NCBI RefSeq assembly: GCF_014646255.1
Contig: NZ_BMNC01000001.1
Location: 437,366-501,365 of the forward strand
DNA: 64,000 nt
DNA from: Lentzea pudingi
GTDB lineage: Bacteria; Actinomycetota; Actinomycetes; Mycobacteriales; Pseudonocardiaceae
Direction of reading: 5' to 3'
A program made the translations under genes and the position numbers. The notes under the pieces are model-generated. The model was not told the origin of the DNA and did not search any database. It worked only from the letters and a program-made list of their open reading frames with translations. The number at the start of each line of letters is the position of its first letter. Within the stretch, counting starts at the first letter, position 1. This document shows positions 16,913 through 25,223 of the stretch, piece by piece.

Positions 16913-18592
16913 GTGAGCATCGATCCGAGTGAGTCGCACGAGCTGGTGCGCCGCCAGCGCGAACTGGCGTCGTTGTACGCCACCGCCAAATCGCTCACCG
17001 CCCTCGGCGAGCTGGACGACGTCCTGCAGTCGATCGTCCGGCACGCCCACGACCTGATGGGCACGGACTTCACGTACCTGTCGCTGGTCGCGGACGGCAG
17101 GCTGTCGGCCAAGGCGGCGGAGGGGACGATCTCGGCGGCGTTCCTCAGCGCGACCATCCCGGCCGGGGTCGGGCTGGGCGGAAAGGTGCTGACCACCCGG
17201 CGCCCGCAGTGGGTGCGCAACTACGCCGGCTCGACCCACATCGACCACGACGCGGGCTTCGACCGGCTCGTCGGCACGGAGGACCTGGTCGCTCTTCTCG
17301 GTGTGCCACTGGTGATCCGGGACGAGGTGGTCGGCGCGTTGTTCGCCGCGTACCGGTCCGAGAGGTCGTTCGACGCGGGCGAGATCGCGTTGCTCAGCGC
17401 GTTCGCCGACCACGCCGCCGTGGCGCTCAACAACGCCCGCCTCTACGAGGAGAGCCGGACCGCGTTGCAGGACCTGCAGGTCGCGTACCGCCGGATCGAG
17501 GAGCACGTGGCCGTCGTCGAACGGGCGCAGGCGATCCACGAGGCGCTGACCGGGGTGGTGCTGGAGGGCGGCACACCGGACGACGTCGCCCAGCTCCTCG
17601 CCGACCAGCTGGGCGGGACCGTCGCGCTGCTCGACGCCGCCGGTCACCGCTCCGGCCGCGTCACGACGTCGGTGCAGGACGGGGTCGCCCGCAGCGTGGC
17701 CCCGATCCGGGCGGGTGACAGCCACCTCGGCGCGCTGGAGTGGAGCAGGGACGCGGCCACCGGCGCCTCGGACGCCATGGACCTGCGCACGCTCGAACGG
17801 GCCACGCACATCCTCGGGCTGCTGATCCTCAAGGAGCGGGCGGTCGCCGAGGCCAGCGAACGGCTGAGCGGCGAGCTGCTGACGGAGTTGATGGTCGGCG
17901 GCCCGGGGATCGGCCCGGCGCAGCGCACCCGCACCCGAGCGCGCGGCATCGACGCTGACCGGCTGAACCTGGTGCTGGTCGCGGACTCAGCGACGGTGCC
18001 GCCGACCGATCTCGCGCGCCACCTGCACGAGATCGCCAGGGACCGCGCGGGGCTCGCCGGCGAACACCTGGGCAAGGCGACGATGATCGTGCCCAGCACC
18101 GACGACGACCGGACCGCCGACGAGGTCCACCGGCGGCTCCGGCGCGCGCTGGGCAGCGCCGTCACCGTCGTGGGGGAGCGGGCGATCGGCCACGACTGGG
18201 CGCGCGCCTACTCACTGGCAAGTCGTTGTGGCGCGGTCATGCGGGCTCTCACGCACACCGACCGAGGCGTCACGACGGGTCGGTATGCGTTGTACGCCAT
18301 GGTCTTCGACCCCGACCGGGTGCGCGAGCTCGACCGCTTCCTCGACACCTCCGTCGGTCCGCTGGCCGACCACGACGAACGCCGTGGCACCGATCTCGTC
18401 GGCACCCTCAGCGCCTACTACGACCACCGCGCGAACGTCGCGGCGACCGCACGCGCGTTGCACGTGCACGTCAACACGTTGCTCAAGCGGCTGGACCGGG
18501 TCGGCGACGTCCTCGGTGCGGGCTGGCGCACCGAGAACGACCTGGAGCTGCAGCTCGGGCTCCAGCTGTTCCGGTTGCGCAACTCAGGCTGA
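16913..18592 (+). CDS. GAF domain PucR/CdaR-type transcriptional regulator
   Basis: A 559-residue activator. The N-terminal helix and GAF domain (about residues 10-190: ELASLYATAKSLTALGELDDVLQSIV, GVGLGGKVLTTRRPQWVRNY, IALLSAFADHAAVALNNARLY) are followed by a GGDEF-like CdaR linker domain (about 300-440) and a C-terminal PucR helix-turn-helix (LSAYYDHRANVAATARALHVHVNTLLKRLDRV near 505-535). Such proteins usually activate catabolic genes in response to an aromatic or purine-like ligand. It is divergent from the MHS/esterase operon, its likely target. GTG 16913 is the first start with family sequence. The last 9 bp overlap the convergent ligase gene. Confidence 0.88.
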   Translation: MSIDPSESHELVRRQRELASLYATAKSLTALGELDDVLQSIVRHAHDLMGTDFTYLSLVADGRLSAKAAEGTISAAFLSATIPAGVGLGGKVLTTRRPQWVRNYAGSTHIDHDAGFDRLVGTEDLVALLGVPLVIRDEVVGALFAAYRSERSFDAGEIALLSAFADHAAVALNNARLYEESRTALQDLQVAYRRIEEHVAVVERAQAIHEALTGVVLEGGTPDDVAQLLADQLGGTVALLDAAGHRSGRVTTSVQDGVARSVAPIRAGDSHLGALEWSRDAATGASDAMDLRTLERATHILGLLILKERAVAEASERLSGELLTELMVGGPGIGPAQRTRTRARGIDADRLNLVLVADSATVPPTDLARHLHEIARDRAGLAGEHLGKATMIVPSTDDDRTADEVHRRLRRALGSAVTVVGERAIGHDWARAYSLASRCGAVMRALTHTDRGVTTGRYALYAMVFDPDRVRELDRFLDTSVGPLADHDERRGTDLVGTLSAYYDHRANVAATARALHVHVNTLLKRLDRVGDVLGAGWRTENDLELQLGLQLFRLRNSG

Positions 18593-20188
18593 GTCGCGCA
18601 GGGCGCTCTTCGACAGCTTGCCCGTGCCGGTCTTGGGCAGGGCGGTCCGGAAGACGACCTCGTCGGGCAGCCACCACTTGGCGACCGCGGGCGTGATGTG
18701 GCGCAGCAGTTCGTCGCCGGTGGTGGCGCTGCCGTCGCGCAGGACGACGTAGGCCACCGGGCGTTCGCCCCACCTGTCGTCCGGGCGGGCGACCACGGCC
18801 ACCTCGACCACGTCGGGGTGTGAGGTGAGCGCGCTCTCCAGCTCCACCGAGGAGATCCACTCGCCGCCGGACTTGATCAGGTCCTTCATCCGGTCGACGA
18901 GCCTGATGTACCCGTCGGCGTCGATGGTGGCGAGGTCACCGGTCCGCAGCCAGCCGTCGGCCGTGAAGCTCTCCGCCGACTCGACCTCGAAGTACCCGCC
19001 CGCCACCCACGGTCCCGCGACCTGGAGCTCGCCGATGGCCCTGCCGTCGCGGGGGAGTGCCTGACCCGTCTCGACGTCGGCGATCCGCAGGTTCACGAGC
19101 GGCAGGGGCTGGCCCTGGGACGCGCGCACGGCCACCTGTTCCGCCTCGGTCGCGTGCCGGTGCCGGGTGCGGGTGCCGCCGATCGTCCCGACCGGACTGA
19201 TCTCCGTCATGCCCCAGGAGTGGGTGATGGGGACACCGAGCGCGGCCCGGTAGGTCTCCGACAGCGCCGGGGCGATCACCGAGCCGCCGCCGAGGAGGAA
19301 CCGCGTCGCGCCCAGGTCGTGGTGGGCCAGCTGGGGAACCAGGCTCGTCCACACCGTCGGCACGGCGCCGGCGACGGTGACGCGTTCGGACTCCATCAAC
19401 TTCAGCAGGTGCGTCGGCTCGGAGGACGGGCCGGGCAGGACCAGCGAGGCGCCCGTCATCATCGCGCCGTAGGGCAGTCCCCACGCGTTGGCGTGGAACA
19501 TGGGCACGATCGGCATCACGACATCGCTCTCGCTGAGACCGATGAACCCTGCGGCGAGCGTGCCCAGGCAGTGCAGGATCGTCGACCGGTGGCTGTAGAG
19601 CACGCCCTTCGGCGGTCCGGTCGTCCCCGAGGTGTAGCAGAGCCCGGAGGCGAGGTTCTCGTCCGCGAGCGTGAAGGTGTCCTCGAACGAGCCCGCGAAC
19701 GGCTCGGCGGCCGAGACCAGGTCGTCGTAGTGCAGGACGCGGGGATCGGCCGGGATCTCCTCGCGGCTGTCGTCGGGCAGCACCACCCAGTACCGCACCT
19801 TCGGCATCCGGTGGGCGCTCGGCCAGATCCGCGGTAGCAGCGCGCGGTCGACGAACACGACGTCGTCCTCGGCGTGGTTGACGATGTACTCGAGGTGGTC
19901 CGCCGCGAGCCGGATGTTGATCGAGTGCAGGACCCGCTTGGTGACCGGCACCGCGAGGTAGAGCTCCAGGTGCCGTCGTGCGTTGCTCGCGAACGTCGCG
20001 ACCCTGGCGCCTTCCGGGATGCCGAGCGAGCCGAGCGCCGTGGCGAGGCGCCGGGTCCGCTCGGCCACCTCGGCGTACGTCACCCGCTCGACGCCGGCCG
20101 TTACGACCTGCTTGTGCGCGTGGAGTCGCTCGGCCCGCTCGAGGATGTGCGCGATGGTGAGCGGTCGAGGCTGCATCAGCCCGTCCAT
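18584..20188 (-). CDS. AMP-dependent acyl-CoA synthetase (fatty-acid/aryl CoA ligase)
   Basis: A 534-residue ANL-superfamily ligase. Core A3 motif YTSGTTGPPKGVLYSH is near residue 180, then PMFHANAWGLP, the A5 motif HSWGMTEISP near 325, GWLRTGDLATIDADGYIRLVDRMKDLIKSGGEWIS (A7-A8) and the catalytic lysine in PKTGTGKLSKSALR at the C-terminus. These are complete, so it should adenylate a carboxylic acid and load CoA. Sequence style is that of medium/long-chain acyl-CoA synthetases. It is convergent with the GAF/PucR gene and could activate the acid imported or freed by the neighbouring genes. Start: ATG 20188, with ATG 20176 as an alternative. Confidence 0.92.
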   Translation of the reverse strand: MDGLMQPRPLTIAHILERAERLHAHKQVVTAGVERVTYAEVAERTRRLATALGSLGIPEGARVATFASNARRHLELYLAVPVTKRVLHSINIRLAADHLEYIVNHAEDDVVFVDRALLPRIWPSAHRMPKVRYWVVLPDDSREEIPADPRVLHYDDLVSAAEPFAGSFEDTFTLADENLASGLCYTSGTTGPPKGVLYSHRSTILHCLGTLAAGFIGLSESDVVMPIVPMFHANAWGLPYGAMMTGASLVLPGPSSEPTHLLKLMESERVTVAGAVPTVWTSLVPQLAHHDLGATRFLLGGGSVIAPALSETYRAALGVPITHSWGMTEISPVGTIGGTRTRHRHATEAEQVAVRASQGQPLPLVNLRIADVETGQALPRDGRAIGELQVAGPWVAGGYFEVESAESFTADGWLRTGDLATIDADGYIRLVDRMKDLIKSGGEWISSVELESALTSHPDVVEVAVVARPDDRWGERPVAYVVLRDGSATTGDELLRHITPAVAKWWLPDEVVFRTALPKTGTGKLSKSALRDSA

Positions 20189-20268
20189 GACACGTGACAC
20201 TAAGTGAGCTCGCGGACGGTGAAGAGGGGAGAAACTTCCACTCCTGCACCGGGTTCGGCGGTGAGTCC

Positions 20269-21117
20269 TCACACCCGATAGGCGTCGCAGGCCAGCGTGA
20301 TCAGGTCGGTGAGGTGCTGCGGCGGCTGGTCCTTCCACCACGCGAGCCACACCGCGATCGGCGGGGCGTCGGCCACGGCCCGATAAGCGACGCCTGGACG
20401 TGGGTTCAGGCTCGCGGTGGCCTCCGACGTCATGCCGACGGCCTGCCCCGCCGCGATCAGCGTCAGCCACTCGTCGACGCTGTGGGTGTTGCGCACGACG
20501 GCGGGTGCCTTGCCGGGTTGCCACAGGTCCAAGGTGGTCGTCCCGGTGCGGTCGTCCACGGCGAGTGAGTACCGGGCGAGGTCGGCGAGCTTGAGCGAAC
20601 GCTTGCGCGCCAACGGGTTGTCCGTCGCGACCACGCCGTAGCGCCGCTCGGTGCCCAGCAACGCCGTCTCGAACCGCGCGTCGTCGATCGCCTTGCGCAC
20701 TACGGCGACGTCGGCCGTGCCCTCGGCGAGTCCCGCGGTCAGCGAGTTCGACTGGACGAACACCAGTGGCAGCCCGGGATGCTGTGCGGCCCAGGACTTC
20801 TGCACCCGCCGGGTGTGCTTGCCGAGCGCCGACCAGGCGTAGCCGATGCGCAGTTCGGTCAGCGACTGCGACGCGATCCGGTGCAGGTGGGCGACTTCGT
20901 CGAGCACGCGGCGGGCACCGTCGAGCACCTGGGAGCCGACGGCGGTGAGCGCGACGTGCCGGGTCGAGCGTTGCAGCAGTCGTACGCCCAACGCTGCTTC
21001 CAGTGCGGCGACCGAGCGGGACACCGAGGCCTGTGTGAGGCCGAGGACGGTGGCGGCGTCGGTGAACGTCCCGGCGTCGACCACGGCCACGAACGACTTC
21101 AGCTGCCGCAGATCCAT
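20269..21117 (-). CDS. LysR family transcriptional regulator
   Basis: A 282-residue LTTR. The winged HTH (MDLRQLKSFVAVVDAG, then FTDAATVLGLTQASVSRSVAALEAALGVRLLQR) is complete, followed by the two-lobed effector domain starting LRIGYAWSALG. The start at 21117 gives the family N-terminus; an ATG at 21138 would fall inside a palindrome. It is divergent from the EamA transporter gene, its likely target. It lies 80 bp upstream of the acyl-CoA synthetase gene on the same strand. Confidence 0.93.
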   Translation of the reverse strand: MDLRQLKSFVAVVDAGTFTDAATVLGLTQASVSRSVAALEAALGVRLLQRSTRHVALTAVGSQVLDGARRVLDEVAHLHRIASQSLTELRIGYAWSALGKHTRRVQKSWAAQHPGLPLVFVQSNSLTAGLAEGTADVAVVRKAIDDARFETALLGTERRYGVVATDNPLARKRSLKLADLARYSLAVDDRTGTTTLDLWQPGKAPAVVRNTHSVDEWLTLIAAGQAVGMTSEATASLNPRPGVAYRAVADAPPIAVWLAWWKDQPPQHLTDLITLACDAYRV

Positions 21118-21136
21118 GTGCGGAGCGTACCTATTC

Positions 21137-21151
21137 ATACGTCAGTCGTAT
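21137..21151. promoter_or_regulatory. Putative LysR binding palindrome
   Basis: A perfect inverted repeat, ATACG-TCAGT-CGTAT, containing the T-N11-A pattern of LysR boxes. It lies in the 90-bp spacer between the LysR and EamA genes, 20 bp from the LysR start and 57 bp from the EamA start. Binding is inferred from position. Confidence 0.5.
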
Positions 21152-21207
21152 GGCTGACGCGGCAGGCGCATTTCCCGTTCCTGGACTGGAACCGCAGGCT
21201 GTGGAGC

Positions 21208-22068
21208 ATGAAGAGCCTCGGTGGATTCGCCACGATCACCGCCAGCGCCGCGAGCAGCCAGCTCGGTGCCGCGATGGGCGCGCACGCGTTCGCGTCGATC
21301 GGCCCGGCCGGTGTCGTGGCCGTGCGGCAGTTCGTGGCGGCGGCGGTGCTGCTGCCCGTGGCCCGCCCGAACCCGCGCCGGTTCACCTGGGCGCAGTGGT
21401 GGCCGACTATCGCGCTCGGCGTGGTGTTCGCCACGATGAACCTGAGCCTCTACACCGCCGTCGACCGGATCGGGCTGGGCCTCGCCGTCACGCTGGAGGT
21501 GCTCGGGCCGCTCGCGGTCGCGCTGGGCGGCTCGCGCACGCGGCTCGACTTCCTGTTCGTGCTGATCGCGGCCGTCGGCGTCTACGTGCTGGTGCTCCCG
21601 GGGCCGTCGAGCGACTGGCTCGGCATCGGCGCCGGACTGCTCGCGGCGGCCAGCTGGGCCGCGTACATCCTGCTCAACCGCCTGGTCGGGCAACGGTTGC
21701 CCGGCCTGCAGGCACCGGCCGCCGCGACGAGCGTGTCCGCGCTGCTCTACGTGCCGGTCGCGGTGTACCTGATCGTCCAGGGGCAGTTCAACGGCATGGC
21801 GATCCTGTACGCCGTCGCGGCGGGCGTGTTCTGCAGCGTCGTGCCGTATGCGGCCGACGTGATCGCGTTGCGCAAGGTGCCGGCGCGGCTCTTCGGGCTG
21901 GTGTGCAGCGTGCACCCGGTGCTGGCCGCGCTCGCGGGCCTGGTGCTGCTGGGGGAGGAGCTCGCACTCCACCATTGGGCTGGAATCTTGCTCGTGGTCA
22001 CCGCCAACGCACTGGCGGTGACTTGCTCGAAGTGGTCTGGATCACCTACCGTCGACCCTGAAATGTGA
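21208..22068 (+). CDS. EamA/RhaT family (RhtA-like) transporter
   Basis: A 286-residue membrane protein with ten predicted helices and two EamA repeats: the first includes AAMGAHAFASIGPAGVVAVRQFVAAAVLLPVA, the second starts near ASWAAYILLNRLVGQRLPG. The AAMGAHAFASIGP start and the VLGPLAVALGGSR segment are like the threonine/homoserine exporter RhtA subfamily. Substrate is not certain; amino acid or drug/metabolite export is likely. It is divergent from the LysR regulator. Start ATG 21208 has only a weak GTGGAG upstream. Confidence 0.85.
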   Translation: MKSLGGFATITASAASSQLGAAMGAHAFASIGPAGVVAVRQFVAAAVLLPVARPNPRRFTWAQWWPTIALGVVFATMNLSLYTAVDRIGLGLAVTLEVLGPLAVALGGSRTRLDFLFVLIAAVGVYVLVLPGPSSDWLGIGAGLLAAASWAAYILLNRLVGQRLPGLQAPAAATSVSALLYVPVAVYLIVQGQFNGMAILYAVAAGVFCSVVPYAADVIALRKVPARLFGLVCSVHPVLAALAGLVLLGEELALHHWAGILLVVTANALAVTCSKWSGSPTVDPEM

Positions 22069-22079
22069 ATCCCATTCAC
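22065..22079. promoter_or_regulatory. Inverted repeat ahead of the ceramidase gene
   Basis: GTGAAT-CCC-ATTCAC, a perfect 6-bp-arm palindrome that overlaps the EamA stop codon and ends 14 bp before the ceramidase ATG. It could be an operator for the ceramidase gene. The binding protein is unknown. Confidence 0.3.
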
Positions 22080-22093
22080 TTAGCGGGGTGTCC

Positions 22094-24094
22094 ATGCGGG
22101 CGAAAGTCTTGACGGTGGTCGCCGCACTCGTCGGTGCGGCGCTGGTCAGCGGTCCGTTCGCGTGGGCGGAACCCGAGCCGTACCTGGTGGGCCGGGGCAT
22201 CTCCGACGTCACCGGCCCGGCCGCCGAGAACGGCATGATGGGCTACTCGAAGTTCGACCAGAAGACGACGGGCATCCACCAGCGGCTGCGGTCGCGGGCC
22301 TACGTCGTGGTCGACCGGTCCACGAACAAGCGCGTCGCGTACGTCAACGCCGACCTCGCGATGATCTTCCGCGCGGTCCAGGAGGGCGTGCTCGCCAAGC
22401 TCCAGGCCAAGTACGGCACCACCTACACCCGCGAGAACCTGCTGCTGTCCGCCACGCACACGCACAGCGGCCCCGGCGGCCAGTCGCACAACCTCGCCTA
22501 CAACCTGTCGATCCTCGGCATGCAGCCGCAGGCACTCGCGGCCGTGGTCGACGGCATCACCGAGTCGGTCGTCGAGGCGCACGAGGACGTGAAGCCCGGC
22601 TCGATCAGCCTCGGCGTCGGCGAGCTCACGAACGCGTCGGTCAACCGGTCGCGCGTCGCGTTCGACCGCAACCCCGACAAGGGCGCGTTCCCCGCGGGCA
22701 TCGACCCGCAGATGACCGTGCTGAAGTTCAGCCAGGGCGGCCAGCGGGTCGGCGCCATCAGCTGGTTCGCCACGCACAACACGTCGATCACCAACGCCAG
22801 CACGCTGATCAGCCCCGACAACAAGGGGTACGCGGCGTACCAGTGGGAGCACGACGACGAGGGCGTGCGATACCTGGACGACACCGCGGGCTTCGTGGCG
22901 GCGTTCCCGAACACCAACGCGGGCGACATGTCGCCGAACCTCAACCTGAAGCCCGGCTCCGGCCCCACCGAGAACGAGTGGGAGAACGCCCGCGTCATCG
23001 GCGAGCGCCAGAACCGCAAGGCGCAGGAGGTCTACCACGGCCCGCAGGCGGCGATGTCCGGCGGCGTCGACTCGCGCATGCGGTTCGTCGACATGTCGGC
23101 CGTGCAGGTCGAGAGCCGCTACACCGACACCGGACAGCCCGGCACCACCTGCTCCGGCGTCGTCGGCGCGTCGACCATCGCGGGCAGCATCGAGGACGGC
23201 CCGGCGATCCCCGGCTTCTCCGAGGGCATGCAGTCGCCGTGGAAGAAGCTCTTCGACCCGCTGCAGATGGAGGTCCCGCAGTGGCTGCGCGACTGCCAGT
23301 TCCCCAAGGCCTCGCTGGTGCCGACGGGTCTGATCGGCGCCACGCCGAACGTCGTGCCGTTGCAGATCGTCCGCATCGGCCAGCTGCACCTCGTCGCGGT
23401 GCCCGGTGAGGTCACGATCACCGCGGGCCTGCGCATCCGCAAGACCGTCGCCGCCGAGGCCGGTGTGCCGCTGCGGAACGTGCTGATCCAGGGCTACGCC
23501 AACGACTACAGCCAGTACGTCACCACGCCGGAGGAGTACGACTCGCAGCAGTACGAGGGCGGCTCCACCCTGTTCGGCCGCAACACGACCCCGGCCTACC
23601 AGCAGGAGTTCGCGAAGCTCGCCGCGTCGATGAGGTCCGGCTCTCCGCTGGCTCCCGGCCCGAACCCCGGCAAGCCGCCGTTCACCGAGATCAACCTGCA
23701 GACCGGCGTCGTGCTCGACGACAAGCCGGCGGACAAGAAGTACGGCGACGTCCTGATCGCTCCCAAGGCCTCGTACGGGCGCGGCGAGACCGTGACGTCG
23801 GTGTTCGTCACCGGCCACCCGAAGAACAACCTGCACCGCAACCACACCTTCCTGGAGGTGCAGCGGCAGGTGAACGGCTCCTGGGTGCGCGTCGCCGACG
23901 ACGGCGACTGGTCCACGCGCTACAAGTGGGAGCGCGTCGGCATCGCCTTCTCCAACGCCACGATCACCTGGCAGATCCCGGCGGACACCCCCGCCGGCAC
24001 CTACCGGATCGTGCACCACGGCGACGAGAAGAGCGGCTGGACCGGCAAGATCACCGGCTTCACGGGAGCGACCGCCGGTTTCACGGTGGCCTGA
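22094..24094 (+). CDS. Secreted neutral/alkaline ceramidase
   Basis: A 666-residue secreted lipid amidase that splits ceramide into sphingosine and fatty acid. A signal peptide (MRAKVLTVVAALVGAALVSG, cut near AWAE) precedes the ceramidase domain: YLVGRGISDVTGP at the start, LLLSATHTHSGPGGQSHN (zinc histidines) near residue 120, NAGDMSPNLNL with the nucleophilic Ser near 280, and the C-terminal Ig-like domain (residues about 530-666, ending TGATAGFTVA). Length fits the family. Start at ATG 22094, preceded by GGGG at suitable spacing; a GTG 6 nt earlier is less favourable. Confidence 0.93.
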   Translation: MRAKVLTVVAALVGAALVSGPFAWAEPEPYLVGRGISDVTGPAAENGMMGYSKFDQKTTGIHQRLRSRAYVVVDRSTNKRVAYVNADLAMIFRAVQEGVLAKLQAKYGTTYTRENLLLSATHTHSGPGGQSHNLAYNLSILGMQPQALAAVVDGITESVVEAHEDVKPGSISLGVGELTNASVNRSRVAFDRNPDKGAFPAGIDPQMTVLKFSQGGQRVGAISWFATHNTSITNASTLISPDNKGYAAYQWEHDDEGVRYLDDTAGFVAAFPNTNAGDMSPNLNLKPGSGPTENEWENARVIGERQNRKAQEVYHGPQAAMSGGVDSRMRFVDMSAVQVESRYTDTGQPGTTCSGVVGASTIAGSIEDGPAIPGFSEGMQSPWKKLFDPLQMEVPQWLRDCQFPKASLVPTGLIGATPNVVPLQIVRIGQLHLVAVPGEVTITAGLRIRKTVAAEAGVPLRNVLIQGYANDYSQYVTTPEEYDSQQYEGGSTLFGRNTTPAYQQEFAKLAASMRSGSPLAPGPNPGKPPFTEINLQTGVVLDDKPADKKYGDVLIAPKASYGRGETVTSVFVTGHPKNNLHRNHTFLEVQRQVNGSWVRVADDGDWSTRYKWERVGIAFSNATITWQIPADTPAGTYRIVHHGDEKSGWTGKITGFTGATAGFTVA

Positions 24095-24100
24095 CTTCTT

Positions 24101-24136
24101 CAGCGGCCCTCGTCCTCGGGCGAGGGCCGCTGTTAT
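24101..24136 (+). terminator. Terminator after the ceramidase gene
   Basis: A perfect 12-bp stem (CAGCGGCCCTCG and its complement) with an 8-nt loop, 6 bp after the stop, followed by TTATT. This is the clearest intrinsic terminator in the window. Confidence 0.88.
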
Positions 24137-24168
24137 TCCCGGACGTGATGAGGCCGTGATTACGTTGT

Positions 24169-24184
24169 GCACGATTTAATCGCA
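24169..24184. promoter_or_regulatory. Near-palindrome upstream of the esterase gene
   Basis: CGATT-T-AATCG (24172-24182) with partial GTGC/GCAC flanks lies about 40 bp upstream of the esterase ATG and next to a possible CTAGCTTTATGG promoter segment. It could be an operator; no regulator is adjacent. Confidence 0.25.
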
Positions 24185-24220
24185 CGCTAGCTTTATGGCA
24201 TCCGACCTGAAGGAGCAGCC

Positions 24221-25156
24221 ATGAAGCGCCCCGTTCTCGAACCCGCCGCCGCCGAGTTCGCCGCCGCGACCGCCCAGCGGCCGTTCCTGTTCGAGATCGC
24301 CCCGGAAGAGGGCCGCAAGGCCGTCGACGAGGTCCAGTCGGGTGCCGTCGACAAGCCCGAGATCGACGAGCAGTGGGTCTCCCTGGACGGCTTCAAGGTC
24401 CGCGTGGTCAAGCCGGCGGGGTCGACCGGCGAGCTCCCGGTGATCCTGTACATCCACGGCGCGGGCTGGGTGTTCGGCAACGCCCACACCCACGACCGCC
24501 TGGTCCGCGAACTCGCCGTCGGCGCCGGTGCCGCCGTCGTCTTCCCCGACTACTCGCTCTCGCCCGAGGCCCGCTACCCGCTCGCGATCGACCAGAACTA
24601 CGCCACCGCACAGTGGATCCAGCGCGAAGGCGCCTCGTACGGCCTCGACGTCACCCGCGTCGCGGTGGCCGGCGACTCGGTCGGCGGCAACATGGCGGCC
24701 GCGCTGACGTTGCAGGCCAAGGAACGCGGCGACATCGCGCTCAAGGCCCAGGTCCTCTTCTACCCGGTCACCGACGCGTCCTTCGACACCGACTCGTACC
24801 TGCAGTTCGCCGAGGGCTACTTCCTGCGCCGCGACGGCATGCAGTGGTTCTGGGACCAGTACACGACGAACCCGGTGGAGCGCGCGGAGATCACCGCCTC
24901 TCCGTTGCGGGCCACGCTCGAGCAGCTCGCGGGTCTGCCCCAGGCGCTCGTGATCACCGCCGAGGCCGACGTGCTGCGCGACGAGGGCGAGGCCTACGCC
25001 GACAAGCTGCGCGAGGCCGGCGTGCCCGTCACCGCAGTCCGGTACGCGGGCGCGATCCACGACTTCGTGATGCTGAACGCGTTGCGCGGAACGCACGCGG
25101 CGGAGGCCGCGATCGGCCAGGCCGTGGCGTTCCTCCGCGAGGCCCTGAACGGCTGA
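24221..25156 (+). CDS. Alpha/beta hydrolase, HSL/acetyl esterase family
   Basis: A 311-residue cytosolic esterase of the hormone-sensitive lipase type. The oxyanion motif is YIHGAGWVFGN near residue 78 (HGGGW family, here HGAGW), the nucleophile elbow is GDSVGGN near 153, and the Asp (EADVLRDEG) and His (AGAIHDFVM) complete the triad. An N-terminal helical cap (PAAAEFAAATAQRPFLFEIAPEEGRKAVDE) is typical. Start follows GGAG at 6 nt. It is a single transcription unit after the ceramidase terminator, convergent with the SGNH gene 67 bp away. Confidence 0.92.
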   Translation: MKRPVLEPAAAEFAAATAQRPFLFEIAPEEGRKAVDEVQSGAVDKPEIDEQWVSLDGFKVRVVKPAGSTGELPVILYIHGAGWVFGNAHTHDRLVRELAVGAGAAVVFPDYSLSPEARYPLAIDQNYATAQWIQREGASYGLDVTRVAVAGDSVGGNMAAALTLQAKERGDIALKAQVLFYPVTDASFDTDSYLQFAEGYFLRRDGMQWFWDQYTTNPVERAEITASPLRATLEQLAGLPQALVITAEADVLRDEGEAYADKLREAGVPVTAVRYAGAIHDFVMLNALRGTHAAEAAIGQAVAFLREALNG

Positions 25157-25223
25157 AGTGGGGCAGGGGCGCGCTCACGGGCGCGCCTCCCGCCGTCACT
25201 CCGGAACGACGAGCTGGCCGCTG

